Source of the DNA: Tachypleus tridentatus
Lineage: Eukaryota; Arthropoda; Merostomata; Xiphosura; Limulidae
Length of the DNA stretch: 64,000 nt
Direction: 5' to 3'
Assembly (NCBI RefSeq): GCF_004210375.1
Contig: NC_134827.1
Span: 100,487,285 to 100,551,284, forward strand
Part shown: piece by piece, positions 12,301-25,633 of the stretch
Layout of the letters: each line of letters begins with the position of its first letter
Position numbering within the stretch: the first letter of the stretch is position 1
The notes under the pieces: generated by a model
Seen by the model: the letters and a program-made list of their open reading frames with translations, nothing else
What the model was told of the DNA's origin: nothing
The model's database searches: none
Made by a program: the position numbers and the translations under genes

Positions 12301-13238
12301 TGTTGAGTTTTAATTCTTGTCCTCAGACCCAGGTTTTGAAAACATCACCAGATTTGATGTTTCTTACTAGATTAGTCAGTCAGTTTTTCATTTTTAATCA
12401 AAACATTTGGCTCAAAGTGTCTTTTGTACCAGAGGTGTTTGACAGGTGTCGTATGCTCCGGAATAGGTTTAACCTTGCACATGACCATCAGATTTGTTCA
12501 GACCTTTATGTACTTGACCTCATGTGAATTGTCCAGGCAGGTCACTTAACTGTTTTAATTACCTTAAATACACTGCACTATCTCTACATGTTTTAAACTT
12601 TGTGCATTCAAATACAAAATATTAAAAATAGAAAAAATGTTTTGTATACGAAGCGCACGAGTTCCCTTCTAATATAATAAAACAATATTAAATCAGTTTC
12701 AGCTATTAAAGACTACATAAGTAGATTTTGTCTTAGAAAAGTAACAACACTGACGAACTGTTGTTACACACCATTTAAATCAACATAATCATTTTTATAG
12801 TGTGTTAATTGTTTTCTTTTGTAGCTTCCACTTTAAAAAAAAGAATTAGTGAAATCTGTTATGTAGTCAACTTCTCAGTTGTTTTAAAAATCACTGAATT
12901 GTGTTTTCAGAATAACACAATAATTATAACAAATTTTATGAAGGATCAGCATATTTTTAATAAAACAAACTGTAATGTTCATTGTTGTCATGTTGAATTC
13001 TAGTGATTGTATTACATGTTTGACCAGTGAATATAAAATGTTTCACATTTAAAATAAAAATGATCGCAACTACTTAAGGAAATAAGACCAGATTGGAGAA
13101 ACGAAACTTGGTGACTAGTGTTAACGGACAATTTAAATCTTGGATGAAAGGAACAGAACATAAATATCAAACACTTTAATGTTTTAAAATTAAAATATCA
13201 ATGATATTCTGAAATATTTATCTGGTTTTTTTTCAAAG
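12301..13238. other. Non-coding stretch before the first QSOX exon seen
   Basis: AT-rich and probably intronic to QSOX. I looked for the exon preceding the Erv-domain exon and found none with both reading frame and splice sites. Confidence 0.6.
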
Positions 13239-14628
13239 ACAGAGGAAGTTTACATCCCACAGATGAAAGAATGGAGAGGTTGTAGTGGAAGTGAGCCTCG
13301 TTTTCGAGGCTATCCCTGTGGTCTTTGGATGCTATTTCATGTCTTAACTGTACAAGCATTAGAAAAACACTATCAGGGTAAGAGGAATGAATAATTTGAT
13401 TGCAAACAAAGCTACAAAGACAAGAATGCATATTTAGAAACCAGACCTTTGGTTTTATAGTAAGAAAAAGGACCACATCTTTCTACAGTTTTAGAATGCT
13501 CAGATAATTTTTTATATAGTTGATTGGAAGACAAGAATGCACAACTTACGAGCCAAAGTTTAGTTGTATTTTTAATGTTATTGGAGAGAAAAAATGAATT
13601 TTATTATATTTCTGTTTCAGAGAGAGCTTTTATTTTCAAGTTAAATTTTGAAATTTTCAGAAAAATAAATTTATAGCCTCGCTCTTTCTCAGATGTAAGT
13701 GTTTAGTGTTTTAAGATTTATGTTTAAAACCTTTACTTGTTTTATTATTGGTGTTCAGGATACTTTAGCTATGAAAGCCAGTAATTAGCTGCCTTGCAAT
13801 AGTTTGAATTAAAAAGCTGTAGTATATGTATTATTATATGAATTTGTGTATTTTTAGACAGTAATGTTTTACCAAAATAGGCCTCATTGTATTACATACG
13901 ACTAATAATTATGATGACACTAGACTTTGTCACTGTGAAAAATTCAAATAATTTAGTTGTTTTGTTTCTTTCAATAATTGTGTTCTTTAATTTCATTTGA
14001 ACAGGTAAAAACCCAGACCCATTCTGGGTTTTACATGCTAATAATGGATACATCCAGAAGTTCTTTACGTGTCGAGAATGTTCAAAAAACTTTAATCGAA
14101 TGGCTGCTTCTTTAAAGCAGGAGCTTAAAACAAAATGACACTGTTTTATGGCTGTGGAATGCTCACAATCGAGCAAATAAACGACTAGAAGGGGATTTAA
14201 CGGAAGATCCTACTCACCCAAAGATCCAATTCCCATCAAAAATAATGTGTTCTGAATGTCATTTAGAGTCAGATGAAAACAGCATTAGCTGGAACTTAAA
14301 AGCTGTTTTACAGTTTTTGACAGCTTTCTACAGTGCAAAAAATATTGTTTCTCACTCACCTGATGAAGAGCACATGCTATTAAAAAAACATAAAGATATG
14401 GATGATAATAATGTGTTAGTGCAAGAGAGCAAAAAAGGCATAAACAAAAATCGTCTAGATTATGGAATACTTGGTAGTTGGAACTTTGGATATTTTAGTA
14501 GCACTGATGTCAGCTTATGTGTTGTTCTATATGTGACATCGGGAATCCTCGTGGCATTACTTTATTTCATTTTTTTAATTCGCCGCAGAAAACGAAAACT
14601 ACAGTTATTTAAAAATAGTAAAGTTTAA
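13239..14628 (+). CDS. QSOX: Quiescin sulfhydryl oxidase (QSOX), last two exons
   Basis: QSOX proteins use a thioredoxin domain and a flavin-binding Erv/ALR domain to make disulfides in secreted proteins, in the Golgi and outside the cell. Exon A is 13239-13377: CSGSEPRFRGYPCGLWMLFH matches the start of the Erv domain; the donor is GTAAGA. Its start could instead be 13243. The last exon, 14005-14628, has FFTCRECSKNFNRMA with the CxxC, WLWNAHNRANKRL, the CSECH motif, and one membrane segment near the C-terminus (SLCVVLYVTSGILVALLY) before a basic tail. Reading phase across the intron fits (G|GT). One extra A in the run 14132-14135 shifts the frame between LKQELKT and NDTVLWLW; it could be a consensus error or a real lesion. 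Thioredoxin exons are absent from the assembled side of the gap. Confidence 0.88.
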
Positions 14629-14762
14629 ATTCGTATTTTTTAACATACTTTTAGTAACCTGAAGAAAGTCGATATGTTTATATTGTATAGCGTGAACGTT
14701 GCAGTTTGTAAGTTCAGGTATTGTCTGAATCAAAACAATTTATTTTAAATTGAAGTGATAAA

Positions 14763-14768
14763 AATAAA
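14763..14768 (+). terminator. QSOX: Candidate QSOX polyadenylation signal
   Basis: AATAAA lies 135 bases after the QSOX stop codon. Other AATAAA hexamers lie further on, so this is the nearest candidate and not a proven site. Confidence 0.4.
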
Positions 14769-17030
14769 ACTGGTTTTGTATGATATTAAAAATGTATTCA
14801 GTGATCACAAATATCTTCATGAAAGATACGTTTACAAATATATTTATTTTTCTTTGGTTTATTTGCCTAAAAGCAATCATAAAATATTCTCACCTTACAG
14901 GTGGTGTTACTGATTATGTTAGAATTATGAATATTTGGTATAACATTTATAAAATCCACTTCGTTTTGAAGAAAAGTATACAAAACTCAGTATTTCACTA
15001 TTTTGTCTATGAACCAAAACTTGTTGTTCAATTATTATAGCCCTTGTAAATGTAAATATCTAATTTTTTGTAGAATACAGTTCTGTAAACTAAAGTACAT
15101 TTGTCGATTAAAGGTAATTTGTGATCATAAATGATTTTTTAAGATTCGATGGATTTTTTATATTTTTTTTAACTTTCGTCAGGAAGTGACAGGTTTAAAG
15201 TATTTGTATCAATCATCACCAGTAATTTGGAAATTTGGTAACTTTGCTGACTCCATTACAAAGTATTATGTGCGGGATGTTTCAAAAACTTAATCTGTTT
15301 TAAGATGTACAACGTGTAAGCTTGTTTTAGTCGAGCTGACGTCGTAGTAAGTAAAATTAACTGTCTTGAAATAGTTGCATCTATTCTACTTTTTTTTATA
15401 GTGCTGTGGGGTACTTGTGTGTTTATATTTTTAGCATTTGTAAATCAGATGTTTGAACAGTAATTGGTTTTGTGTTTATCTGTTATTTTGGCTGATATAC
15501 GTATAGTCTTATGCTTAATTAAATGCTAATTAGTTGTCAACACTCAAGTCTTAAAAAAATAATACTCTATACATGGCTCAGTTAACCCTTGTTTTTCTAC
15601 TTTTAATCTGAGGAACTCTGTGAGAAACTGGTTGAAAACATTAATTAAAGTTAATGTAAAGTAAATAATAAATGTAGGTTTAATTAGAAACTTATGTTTG
15701 TATTGTTTGCTCACACGTATTAAGTGCTACAAAGTCTTGTTTACAAAACTGATATTAATATTCAAAAGATATTTTATTCTCACTGTGTTACTAGAACATT
15801 TTAATAATGATGTACTTCAGAGTCTCTTCAAAGGCTTAAATAAAACAAATCTCTTACAATTGACTGTCTCGGAACATAAAACGAGAGGTATTCTCAATAA
15901 TTCCTTCTGCTTTTATGTTTGGCTCAAACCAAACTTGTGAAGTCAGCTTTTTTATCAGTAACATAACTCGGTTTGTTTGAGTTGACCTGAATCAAACCAG
16001 CAAGGTCTTTTTATCAGTAAATGGATCTTATATTTGTAATTTTTTAACCAGTATTTTTTTACCCTTATTATATGTCTCTATAGCTGTATGTTTTCTGTTT
16101 GCTGCTACTTAAAAATATACTTAGTTAGGTAAAACTTGCGTATCTTAAGTTTTTATATATGTATGTCTGTATTATGACATAATAGATGTAAAGTAGTAAA
16201 TGTGTCATTTAGCATTTTTTTAATATCTGACAAGACAGAGATGCATAGTAATGAAGGAATATCCTAAAAATTCGGCTTCTAGCACAACATTTTCCAGTTC
16301 TTATGTACAAGGCTACTTTGTATAGATGTCTGTATTGTCTAAATGTACTTTGTAACTGAAAAAATATTATGTATATTTTCATTGAAGAGTTGTGTGTATC
16401 ATTTCTCGTTATTTTTTTAAATACACTTACATTAAACTCTTACTCTGATACAGTAATAAAATGAAAACACAGAAAGCAAGGACTGTAGACGATTTAGAAG
16501 CATGTCTGTTACGAGCACAACAAAAACATGTATTTTGTTCACACGTTTTAAGTCTTTTGTGCAGAGATACGTGAAGAATATCTTTATATACATTTATAAT
16601 TGCAAGGAAATTAACAGTACTCGCTGTCAAATCATGTGTTATGTTTGTCTGAGCAAGTAATAGGAGTTGAGTGTCACACTTCTAAAGGGCCAGAAGCAAG
16701 AAGTGCTTTTTGGTAGCAATGGGTCACAAGTCATGGAGATCAGATTCACAGTCCAGAAACCTTGATAACAAAAAAAGTTGTTCACCATTTAAACGTCTTC
16801 AGAAGTCAACTTTGAAGTGTTTGTGTGTTTTGAATAACACTAGAATACTGAACCATTATTTTGCAAGATTGAACAGATGTTTTGATAGTGTTACCAACTC
16901 TTGTTTCGAAGTATATCATAAAGACAGCGAAATCTTTTGAAAACAATGCTTGTACATTTAACCACATGTCACAAGTGATATATATATTAGCCCCACAATT
17001 AATGATAAGCCTCTTTTAATTATTTCTTTG
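14769..17030. other. Intergenic, no gene seen
   Basis: AT-rich sequence. Short open frames at 15698-15940 and 16710-16940 have no family features, splice context or codon pattern I can support. Confidence 0.6.
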
Positions 17031-17203
17031 TCTGGTTATGACGCTTAACCTACAATATGCAGGTAGTGGATTCAAAACCTATCACCAGACGTGCTCATCC
17101 TTTTAGGCGGGAAGTTATAATGTTGGGTAAGTCAAATGTTTCATTGGTAACAGAATAGATCAAGAACTGGTGGTGGCAATTAGCCCTCGAGTAGGTTTGG
17201 CCT
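17031..17203 (+). mobile_element. Degenerate SINE (family 1)
   Basis: Eroded head around GTGGATTCAAAACCTATCAC, then GTGCTCATCC, GGGAAGTTATAATG, a TTGGTAACAGAATAGATCAA block and GGTGGTGGCAATTAGCCCTC. The order matches family 1, but with many changes. Confidence 0.65.
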
Positions 17204-19254
17204 AAATTAAACAAATAATACTAACTACTTAAATGCTTTCGAATTCATGACTTTTGGTTACATCACTTCGAAGAACAAGTGTTACAGAAAACGTGTCAAT
17301 ATTATAATAAACCCCACTAATAACGGCATGTTATGCGTTTTACTTCTAATTAGTGATTTTACCCACTTGTTTTGGAACAGGATCAAAGGTGACCCCGCTG
17401 TGATACAATACATGATCTCCATCGAGAGAAGACAACAAAAATCAAGTTCATAATTTGATGTTAAAAGGGCAGTGACCTGGCTCAGAAAGGGAGAGACAAA
17501 CAAAACAGTTATTACAAGATATTCGTTTTGAATTCTTTCAGTTAAAAATTTGGTATAGATACATTACAAACGTTCTTTGTAGTTGAGTTTCAGGGCTTAC
17601 AACGTCAAAGTTAGGGCTACAATTCCATTTCGCAGTTTTGTATTTAAATGGAAGATAGGCGACATTATAATACTGGCACTGAATTAGTTATATGAAAATA
17701 ATTAACTTATTCAAGAGTTACTGGATTTCCTTAAAAATATTGTTGGCGTTCAATCACCAAGATATTTGTGAGATATCGTGAATTGTATGTTAACGTTTAA
17801 ATAGAATGGTATTCGTTTAAAAAGTATATGGTATTTAAATATCTTTTAGTACTTTGTGAAGAAGAGAAACCTACTTGAAGTTAAAATATATCTCAGGACG
17901 GCTGGTATGGGTGTTAACTGTTTTACTAATAAAGCAGAGAAAAAACATTTCGACCTTCTTAGGTAATCTCCCGAGACACATTTTTATCTGTTAGTACGTA
18001 TTATTTTTATTTATTTATTTTGCTACGTCTGTCTAAAACTGCTAAGAGATGTCACCAGTGATGATACATCATTGCGACAGAATAAGAAATGTGGTTAAAA
18101 ATGTATCTGTCTGGGTTTATGTATTTACAGAAGCTGGGTTAGCATATACTGTTTAAAAAATGGAAAATTTAATTGAATTAATATTGTTATAAATTTCAAT
18201 ACATTCATCCAAGTAACTGAGATAAAACGAAAGCAAATTTAAAGATCAGCTAAGGTGTACGTGATTTCTTAAATGTTTGTAGAACAAGCCAATAAGTGAT
18301 TTTTAGCCATGGCATAGCGATTCATAGAACGGCTCTGAGTTGTTAGTTTTTACCAAGTACACATAGCTACCGCTTATTTCCGCCGTCCCTTGACCGATAT
18401 GAGATCTAATAACAGGTTTGGACTCAGGATGTCAAACCCTTTTAAATGATACATTTGACTAACCACGCCCAAGGCCTCGTACATTAATTTATTCTAGTCC
18501 TGCCTAAAATGATTTCAATTTGAAGATAGGCTTAAATTCTGACTGATTCGCCCTCGCTTAATATTGCTGACTCACAAAATATAGTTAATAAAGGGGGTGG
18601 TTCTTAGATTAATTTACTCTAATACTGCCTGAAAAAAATCAAGAGTTACGGCTATCGAAAATTCCCACTTATTTTTATATCTTCCCACTTAAACACCGAA
18701 ATTGCATACATCCGTTTAACACCTACTGCTGGGACAGTTTTGTACTGGATATATCATCGATGTTTATCACAGCGTGTTAAAGGGCACGTAGATTTTCTCT
18801 ATATATAAATGTAATATTTCACGTAACATGACAAATATATTGCATCTTCGTGAGTCAGAAGGAAGTTAACGAACAGGCTGAAATCCGGGGTTGGACCATT
18901 TCTGGTTAATAGATCACAGATAGAAAACTGTGTACGTTTTCGCTGAAACAAACTGGCTTATAGTCTGTATTTTACGTCACGTAACTAGAATGACTAAACC
19001 GCCGCCTTGAGGTGGATCAAGTATTATCGAAGTTTTATTATCCTGCATATTTAAATTTTACGTATGCTATCAAACAAAGTGTTGAATGTCGGTTAAATAG
19101 TGTGTGATTGATGTAACAAAATACTTTACATTTCTTTCCTATAAACTGTTTATTTAAAACTGGATAAAAAGAAAATGTATTAAGAAGTTTCTAATTGTAA
19201 AATTATATATGGAAATTCATAATGTTTGAAGTTATAATGCGTTGTTATTGTTCT
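17204..19254. other. Intergenic, no gene seen
   Basis: Unique AT-rich sequence with no recognised coding, RNA or repeat feature. Confidence 0.6.
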
Positions 19255-19361
19255 CTTAGTGCGGAGTGACACAATGGGATATTCACTTCCTGTCCCCCAT
19301 GAAAATCAAATCTCGAATCTTGGTGCTGTAAGTCAAGAAAACTACCGAGGACCAAAGAAAT
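19255..19361 (-). mobile_element. Very diverged SINE remnant (family 2), tentative
   Basis: CCTGTCCCCCATGAAAATCA at 19288 aligns base for base, with gaps of identity, to CCTGCCCACCATGGGTATCG in the neighbouring SINE at 19362, including the following AGTC. It would be an older copy in the same orientation. Confidence 0.4.
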
Positions 19362-19490
19362 GGTTTGTTTGTAATTAAGCACAAAGCAAAAAAAAAAAAA
19401 AAAAAGGATGATCTGTGCCCTGCCCACCATGGGTATCGAAACCCGGTTTTTAGCAGTATGAGTCCACAGACATATCGCTGTGCCACTGGG
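19362..19490 (-). mobile_element. tRNA-derived SINE (family 2)
   Basis: Minus-strand copy of the shorter SINE: head with CACAGCGATATGTCTGTGGA, B box GGGTTTCGATACCC (seen on + as GGGTATCGAAACCC at 19431), then GGTGGGCAGGGCACAGATC. The poly-A-like run and the 3' end TTTGTGCTTAATTACAAACA follow. Family 2 has a different tRNA-like head from family 1. Confidence 0.8.
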
Positions 19491-19798
19491 AAGTGGGGGG
19501 GGGGTGAAGAAATGAGAACTAGGTGTTTTTTAATAATATTCACAACATATTGGGCTGGGATGGCCTACTGGTATTTATGAAGGTCTGAACATTGAATAAT
19601 AGCTATTTTTCACTTATAATTTGTCTGCGATTTAAATTTTCTTTATTATCTTTTTCCCTTATTTCTATTTAACTGTACCAATGCGATCTGGTGGTGTCTT
19701 GTAAGTATATTCCCGATAAGGGTGTTATAAAAAAGAAAGCTTTAATCACATGGAGGTAAAATGATGTCCCCTCTTGGACTGCTCCACGTCAGTTAAAG

Positions 19799-19918
19799 AC
19801 CTGACACCAAACACATCATACGAACCCTATTGTGCTAAAGACCTGTGTTGCACACCAAACACATCATACGAACCCTATTGTGCTAAAGACCTGTGTTGCA
19901 CACCAAACACATCATACG
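19799..19918. repeat. 48-bp tandem repeat, 2.5 units
   Basis: The segment ACACCAAACACATCATACGA followed by ACCCTATTGTGCTAAAGACC and TGTGTTGC recurs with a 48-bp period from about 19803. The copies are almost identical, so the expansion is recent. Confidence 0.9.
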
Positions 19919-20095
19919 TTGTGCAGTTCCCACTACTTTTTTTTCATCGTGGATGATTCATCGCTTGCGCGTGTGTGCTTTCATGTTTTAGTTGTTGTTT
20001 TCTCACGAAAAAATATCTGAAGTTATGCACGACTTCGATGACTGGTATTTTACCAGTATTCTTGGTAGTGTTATATTGTGAGTTATCTTTTCTAG

Positions 20096-20312
20096 GGGTC
20101 CGGCATAGCCTGATAATTTGCAATCTGCAGGTCACGAGTTCAAGTGTCATTGATAAATGTACTTGCTCTTTAAACTGTGGAGGAATTATAAATTCATGAC
20201 CAATTAAACGTTCTCTTAGTAACAGAGTAGCCAAAGAGTTGGTGGTGGGATGTGTTGAGTAGCTGATCTAATCTATCACTGTTAAATTAAGGGTAGTTAG
20301 GGCAGATAACAC
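20096..20312 (+). mobile_element. Degenerate SINE (family 1)
   Basis: Starts GGGGTCCGGCATAGCC, with B-box-like CACGAGTTCAAGTG, then TAGTAACAGAGTAGCCAAAG and AGTTGGTGGTGGGATGTG blocks, and ends GGGCAGATAACACAGGCAG. It lacks the usual A-rich tail. Confidence 0.75.
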
Positions 20313-20618
20313 AGGCAGTATTAGTCATACAGGTTCACCATTGTCAACGATTTGGACACGTGTCTTGTCTGGCTACACTTAGTTGTGGTGGGGGTCACCA
20401 TCTAATTCATTGTTCTAGATATAAAACACAACAAAAAAGGTTGTAAATGTGGTGAAACCCACACAGCCAATTACAACTGTTGCGAAGAAATGCAAGCTAA
20501 TTAAACAACGAATATTTGAAGTTAAAAACCCAATAATAAAATCTAAAGAAATAATAAGTGACCATAACAACAAACTAAATCTAAACAACACGAAAAAAAA
20601 CATAGAAGATAACAGAAT

Positions 20619-20840
20619 GTGTTCGAATCCCCGTCACACCAAACATGCTTGCCCTTTCAGCAGTGGGAGCGTTATAATGTAACGATCAATCCCACTATTC
20701 GTTAGTAAAAGAGTAGCCCAAGAGTTGGCGGTGGATGGTATTGACTAGTTTCCTCCTTCTATTCTAACATTCCTAAATTAGTGGTGGCTAGCGCAAATAG
20801 TCCTCGTGTAGCTTTGCGCGAAATTCAAAAACAAACAAAC
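20619..20840 (+). mobile_element. 5'-truncated SINE (family 1) inside the LINE
   Basis: Begins at the B box (GTGTTCGAATCCCCGTCACA), followed by the standard body and GTAGCTTTGCGCGAAATTC, and ends in AAACAAACAAAC. It interrupts the LINE ORF1/ORF2 region. Confidence 0.88.
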
Positions 20841-20902
20841 AGTATTGACGAACAAACACTTAACAATAAACCACACACACAACTACTAAACATGAGCTCT
20901 TC

Positions 20903-21016
20903 ATGAGTGGCACAGTGGTATATCTCTGGACTAACCCTGCTAAGAAACCGGGTTTCGATACCCGTGTTGGGCACAGCACAAATAGTCTATTGTGTAGTTT
21001 TGTGCTTAATTCCAAA
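20903..21016 (+). mobile_element. tRNA-derived SINE (family 2) inside the LINE
   Basis: Starts ATGAGTGGCACAGTGGTATA, B box GGGTTTCGATACCC, GTTGGGCACAGCACAAATAG, and ends TAGTTTTGTGCTTAATTCC. The 3' end is clearly related to family 1's tail although the head differs. Confidence 0.85.
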
Positions 21017-21890
21017 CTTATTAATCATGATATAAAATACGGTGCCAGCTTCGGTGACAACACACACAAAACAGAAACCCAACGTTTAAGAGACACATCA
21101 CTGCTGTAAGAAATAAAATAAGAAAGAAAGTGAAACTTTTAAAACATGAACAATGGAACAATTCTCGTTCAAAACTAAGAGATAAAACAGAACCGAAACA
21201 ATTCTGGACCAATCTGAAACGATTCACAAAGGGGGGAAAAGCAACACGAATAATATCCACCACTAGAAATCAACACCACAGAAGCGCTTACAAACAAAGA
21301 TAAAACGGAAGCGTTCAAACAACAATCACAGAACACATTTAGAATCAGACATGAATACTCACTTCTATAACGTACTAAATCAGATTCTAATACAAAAATG
21401 TACAAACCATCTTTCTTAATAAATATAAATAACGAACTGCGAAACAAATAACGACAATACAACAGAAAACATGACTCAAGACATAACAGTAACAGAAGTT
21501 CAACAAAGAACAAAGCTCCAGCAGAAGATGGCATACAATCCATCCTCCTTAAAATTGGTACAAAGAAACTGCTTGAATACCTAATAGTACTGTTTAATCT
21601 ATAACTTAAATCAAGATACATCTCAGTATCTTGATAGCAAGCAAATGTTTTAATGTTCCATATATATAGCCAGTTAACCAAAAAGTTACGTTCCAATCAG
21701 CTTGACCAGAAGAATAAGGAAGATATTAGAACGAATAATCACTAACAGACTCTTCATCTTTCTGGTAACAACATCAAAATTACCCAAGATACAAAATGGA
21801 GTCAGTAAGCTCAAACAGACAAGTGGTATTTAGTCAGACTCATAGGATCAATAGTAAACAGTTTCAACAGAGTTCAATGCACTGTTATAT

Positions 21891-22105
21891 TCAATACTGT
21901 ATGATATAACAGACTAGGCTTCTGTCATGTCAGAGATACTATATGATATTATAGTCTGACGTTCTGTCATGTCACAGATACTGTATGATGTAACAGTCTG
22001 AGGTTATGTCATGTCAAAGATTTTGTATGATATAACAGTCTGAGGTTCTTTTATGTCAGAAGTGATGTATGATATGACAGTCTCAAGTTACGCCATGTCA
22101 AACCT
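21891..22105. repeat. About 42-bp tandem repeat, diverged
   Basis: About five units with blocks like TGTATGATATAACAGTCTGA and GTTCTGTCATGTCA recur with a spacing near 42-43 bp. Identity falls along the array. Confidence 0.8.
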
Positions 22106-22530
22106 GGAACTGCTGTCCAGTTTTTTCCTAAACATGTAAGAGAAGTTAGCCCTAATTTATTCATCACGTACATCAACAAAATGCATCTAAATTATGTATA
22201 TTTTGGTGAAGTGTTCCAACCTTGTTTCATAAAGCCACAAGCATACAATCTTAATTAAACAGTATAGTCAAATACTAAAAAAAATATCGTATTACTATCA
22301 ATGTATCAAAGATTTGATTACTTCTTTTCCCAAGAAATATAGAACACATAAAAACCACTAGAATTGTATGTGAATGGGACACATCTTCAAACTAACACAT
22401 CAACGAAATTCCTTGAAATGACGTACAACACAATATTAACATCTCTTAAACACTAAAACAATATGAAAACTAAAGTTTGGAAAACATGAAATATAAAAAA
22501 AATCCAACATCAACAAAGTGGTGCAACATG
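22106..22530. other. AT-rich flank of the 38-bp satellite
   Basis: No gene or repeat family recognised. Confidence 0.55.
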
Positions 22531-25500
22531 TGATATACTACTACATAGTTCACTATATAAACACTAACTGATATACTACTACACAGTTCACTATAGAAAC
22601 ACTAACTGATATACTACTACATAGTTCACTATATAAACACTAACTGATATACTACTACATAGTTCACTATATAAACACTAACTGATATACTACTACATAG
22701 TTCACTATATAAACACTAACTGATATACTACTACATAGTTCACTATATAAACAGTATCTGATGTACTACTACATAGTTCACTATATAAACACTAACTGAT
22801 ATACTACTACATAGTTCACTATATGAACACTAACTGATGTACTACTACATAATTCACTATAGAAATACTAACTGATATACTACTACATAGTTCACTATAG
22901 AAACACTAACTGATGTACTACTACATAGTTCACTATATAAACACTAACTGATGTACTACTACATAGTTCACTATATAAACACTAACTGATGTACTACTAC
23001 ATAGTTCACTATATAAACACTAACTGATGTACTACTACATAGTTCACTATATAAACACTAACTGATATATACTACTACATAGTTCACTATATAAACACTC
23101 AACTGATATACTACTACATAGTTCACTATATAAAGCACTAACTGATGTACTACTACGCATAGTTCACAATATAAACACTAACTGATGTGCTACTACATAG
23201 TTCACTATATAAACACTAACTGATGTGCTACTACATGGTTCACTATATAAACACTAACTGATGTACTACTACATGGTTCACTATATAAACACTAACTGAT
23301 ATACTACTACTACATAGTTCACTATATAAACACTAACTGATATACTACTACATAGTTCACTATATAAACACTAACTGATGTACTACTACATAGTTCACTA
23401 TATAAACACTAACTGATATACTATTACATAGTTCACTATATAAACACTAACTGATGTACTACTACACAGTTCACTATATAAACACTAACTGATATACAAC
23501 TACACAGTTCACTATATAAACACTAACTGATATACTACTACACAGTTCACTATATAAACACTAACTGATGTACTACTACACATAGTTCACTATATAAACA
23601 CTAACTGATATACTACTACATGGTTCACTATATAAACACCAACTGATATACTATTACATAGTTCACTATATAAACACTAACTGATATACTATTACATAGT
23701 TCACTATATAAACACTAACTGATGTACTACTACATAGTTCACTGTATAAACACTAACTGATATACTACTACATAGTTCACTATATAAACACTAACTGATA
23801 TACTACTACATAGTTCACTATATAAACACTAACTGATATACTACTACATAGTTCACTATATAAACACTAACTGATATACTACTACATGGTTCACTATATA
23901 AACACTCAACTGATGTACTACTACATAGTTCACTATATAAACACTAACTGATGTACTACTACATAGTTCACTATATAAACACTAACTGATGTACTACTAC
24001 ATAGTTCACTATATAAACACTAACTGATGTACTACTACATAGTTCACTATATAAACACTAACTGATGTACTACTACATAGTTCACTATATAAACACTAAC
24101 TGATGTATTACTACATAGTTCACTATATAAACACTAACTGATGTATTACTACATAGTTCACTATAGAAACACTAACTGATGTATTACTACATAGTTCACT
24201 ATAGAAACACTAACTGATGTACTACTACATAGTTCACAATATAAACACTAACTGATGTACTACTACATAGTTCACTATATAAACACTAACTGATGTATTA
24301 CTACATAGTTCACTATATAAACACTAACTGATGTATTACTACATAGTTCACTATATAAACACTAACTGATGTACTACTACATAGTTCACTATATAAACAC
24401 TAACTGATGTACTACTACATAGTTCACTATATAAACACTAACTGATGTACTTCTACATAGTTCACTATATAAACACTAACTGATGTACTACTACATAGTT
24501 CACTATATAAACACTAACTGATATACTACTACATAGTTCACTATATAAACACTAACTGATGTACTACTACATAGTTCACTATATAAACACTAACTGATGT
24601 ACTACTACATAGTTCACTATATAAACACTAACTGATATACTACTACATAGTTCACTATATAAACACTAACTGATATACTACTACATAGTTCACTATATAA
24701 ACACTAACTGATGTACTACTACATAGTTCACTATATAAACACTAACTGATGTACTACTACATAGTTCACTATATAAACACTAACTGATGTACTACTACAT
24801 AGTTCACAATATAAACACTAACTGATGTACTACTACATAGTTCACAATATAAACACTAACTGATGTATTACTACATAGTTCACTATATAAACACTAACTG
24901 ATGTATTACTACATAGTTCACTATATAAACACTAACTGATGTACTACTACATAGTTCACTATATAAACACTAACTGATGTACTACTACATAGTTCACTAT
25001 ATAAACACTAACTGATGTACTTCTACATAGTTCACTATATAAACACCAACTGATATACTACTACATAGTTCACTATATAAACACTAACTGATGTACTACT
25101 ACATAGTTCACTATATAAACACTAACTGATGTACTACTACATAGTTCACTATATAAACACTAACTGATGTACTACTACATAGTTCACTATATAAACACTA
25201 ACTGATGTACTACTACATAGTTCACTATATAAACACTAACTGATGTACTACTACATAGTTCACTATATAAACACTAACTGATGTATTACTACATAGTTCA
25301 CTATATAAACACTAACTGATGTATTACTACATAGTTCACTATATAAACACTAACTGATGTATTACTACATATTTCACTATATAAACACTAACTGATGTAT
25401 TACTACATAGTTCACTATATAAACACTAACTGATGTATTACTACATAGTTCACTATATAAACATTAACTGATGTATTACTACATAGTTCACTATATAAAC

Positions 25501-25633
25501 ACTAACTGATGTATTACTACATAGTTCACTATATAAACACTAACTGATGTATTACTACATAGTTCACTATATAAACACTAACTGGTGTATTACTACATAG
25601 TTCACTATATAAACACTAACTGATGTATTACTA
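22531..25633. repeat. 38-bp satellite, about 82 units
   Basis: A very regular 3.1-kb array. The unit reads TGATGTACTACTACATAGTT then CACTATATAAACACTAAC. Three sub-types differ at the start: TGATATACTA is common on the left, TGATGTACTA in the middle and TGATGTATTA on the right. A variant TTCACAATAT occurs at 24233 and again at 24803, TGATGTATTA at 24291 and 24861, and the rare TTCTAC at 24451 and 25021, all exactly 570 bp (15 units) apart. No spacers are present. Confidence 0.98.

Larger units (their letters stand above)
20425..21890 (+). mobile_element. Degenerate Jockey/CR1-like LINE with nested SINEs
   Basis: Near 20440, CKCGETHTANYNCCEEMQA is a zinc-knuckle trace of a LINE ORF1. After two SINEs the second ORF continues: LKHEQWNNSRSKLRDKTEPK and QFWTNLKRF near 21150-21230, then reverse transcriptase traces including the IQ..LLK and FNL.L..RYI region near 21530-21610 and RIRKILERIITNRL-like sequence near 21700-21750. 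Stops and frameshifts are frequent. It is older and of a different group from the LINE at 44755 (no RNase H seen). Confidence 0.72.

Noticed and set aside
10281-12527. Overlapping long open frames of up to 597 codons on the + strand, and one on the minus strand
   Set aside because: They are open only because the satellite period is 18 bp; peptides are simple repeats in every frame.
22531-25633. CRISPR-like array
   Set aside because: The 38-bp units are contiguous with no spacers, and the genome is an animal's.
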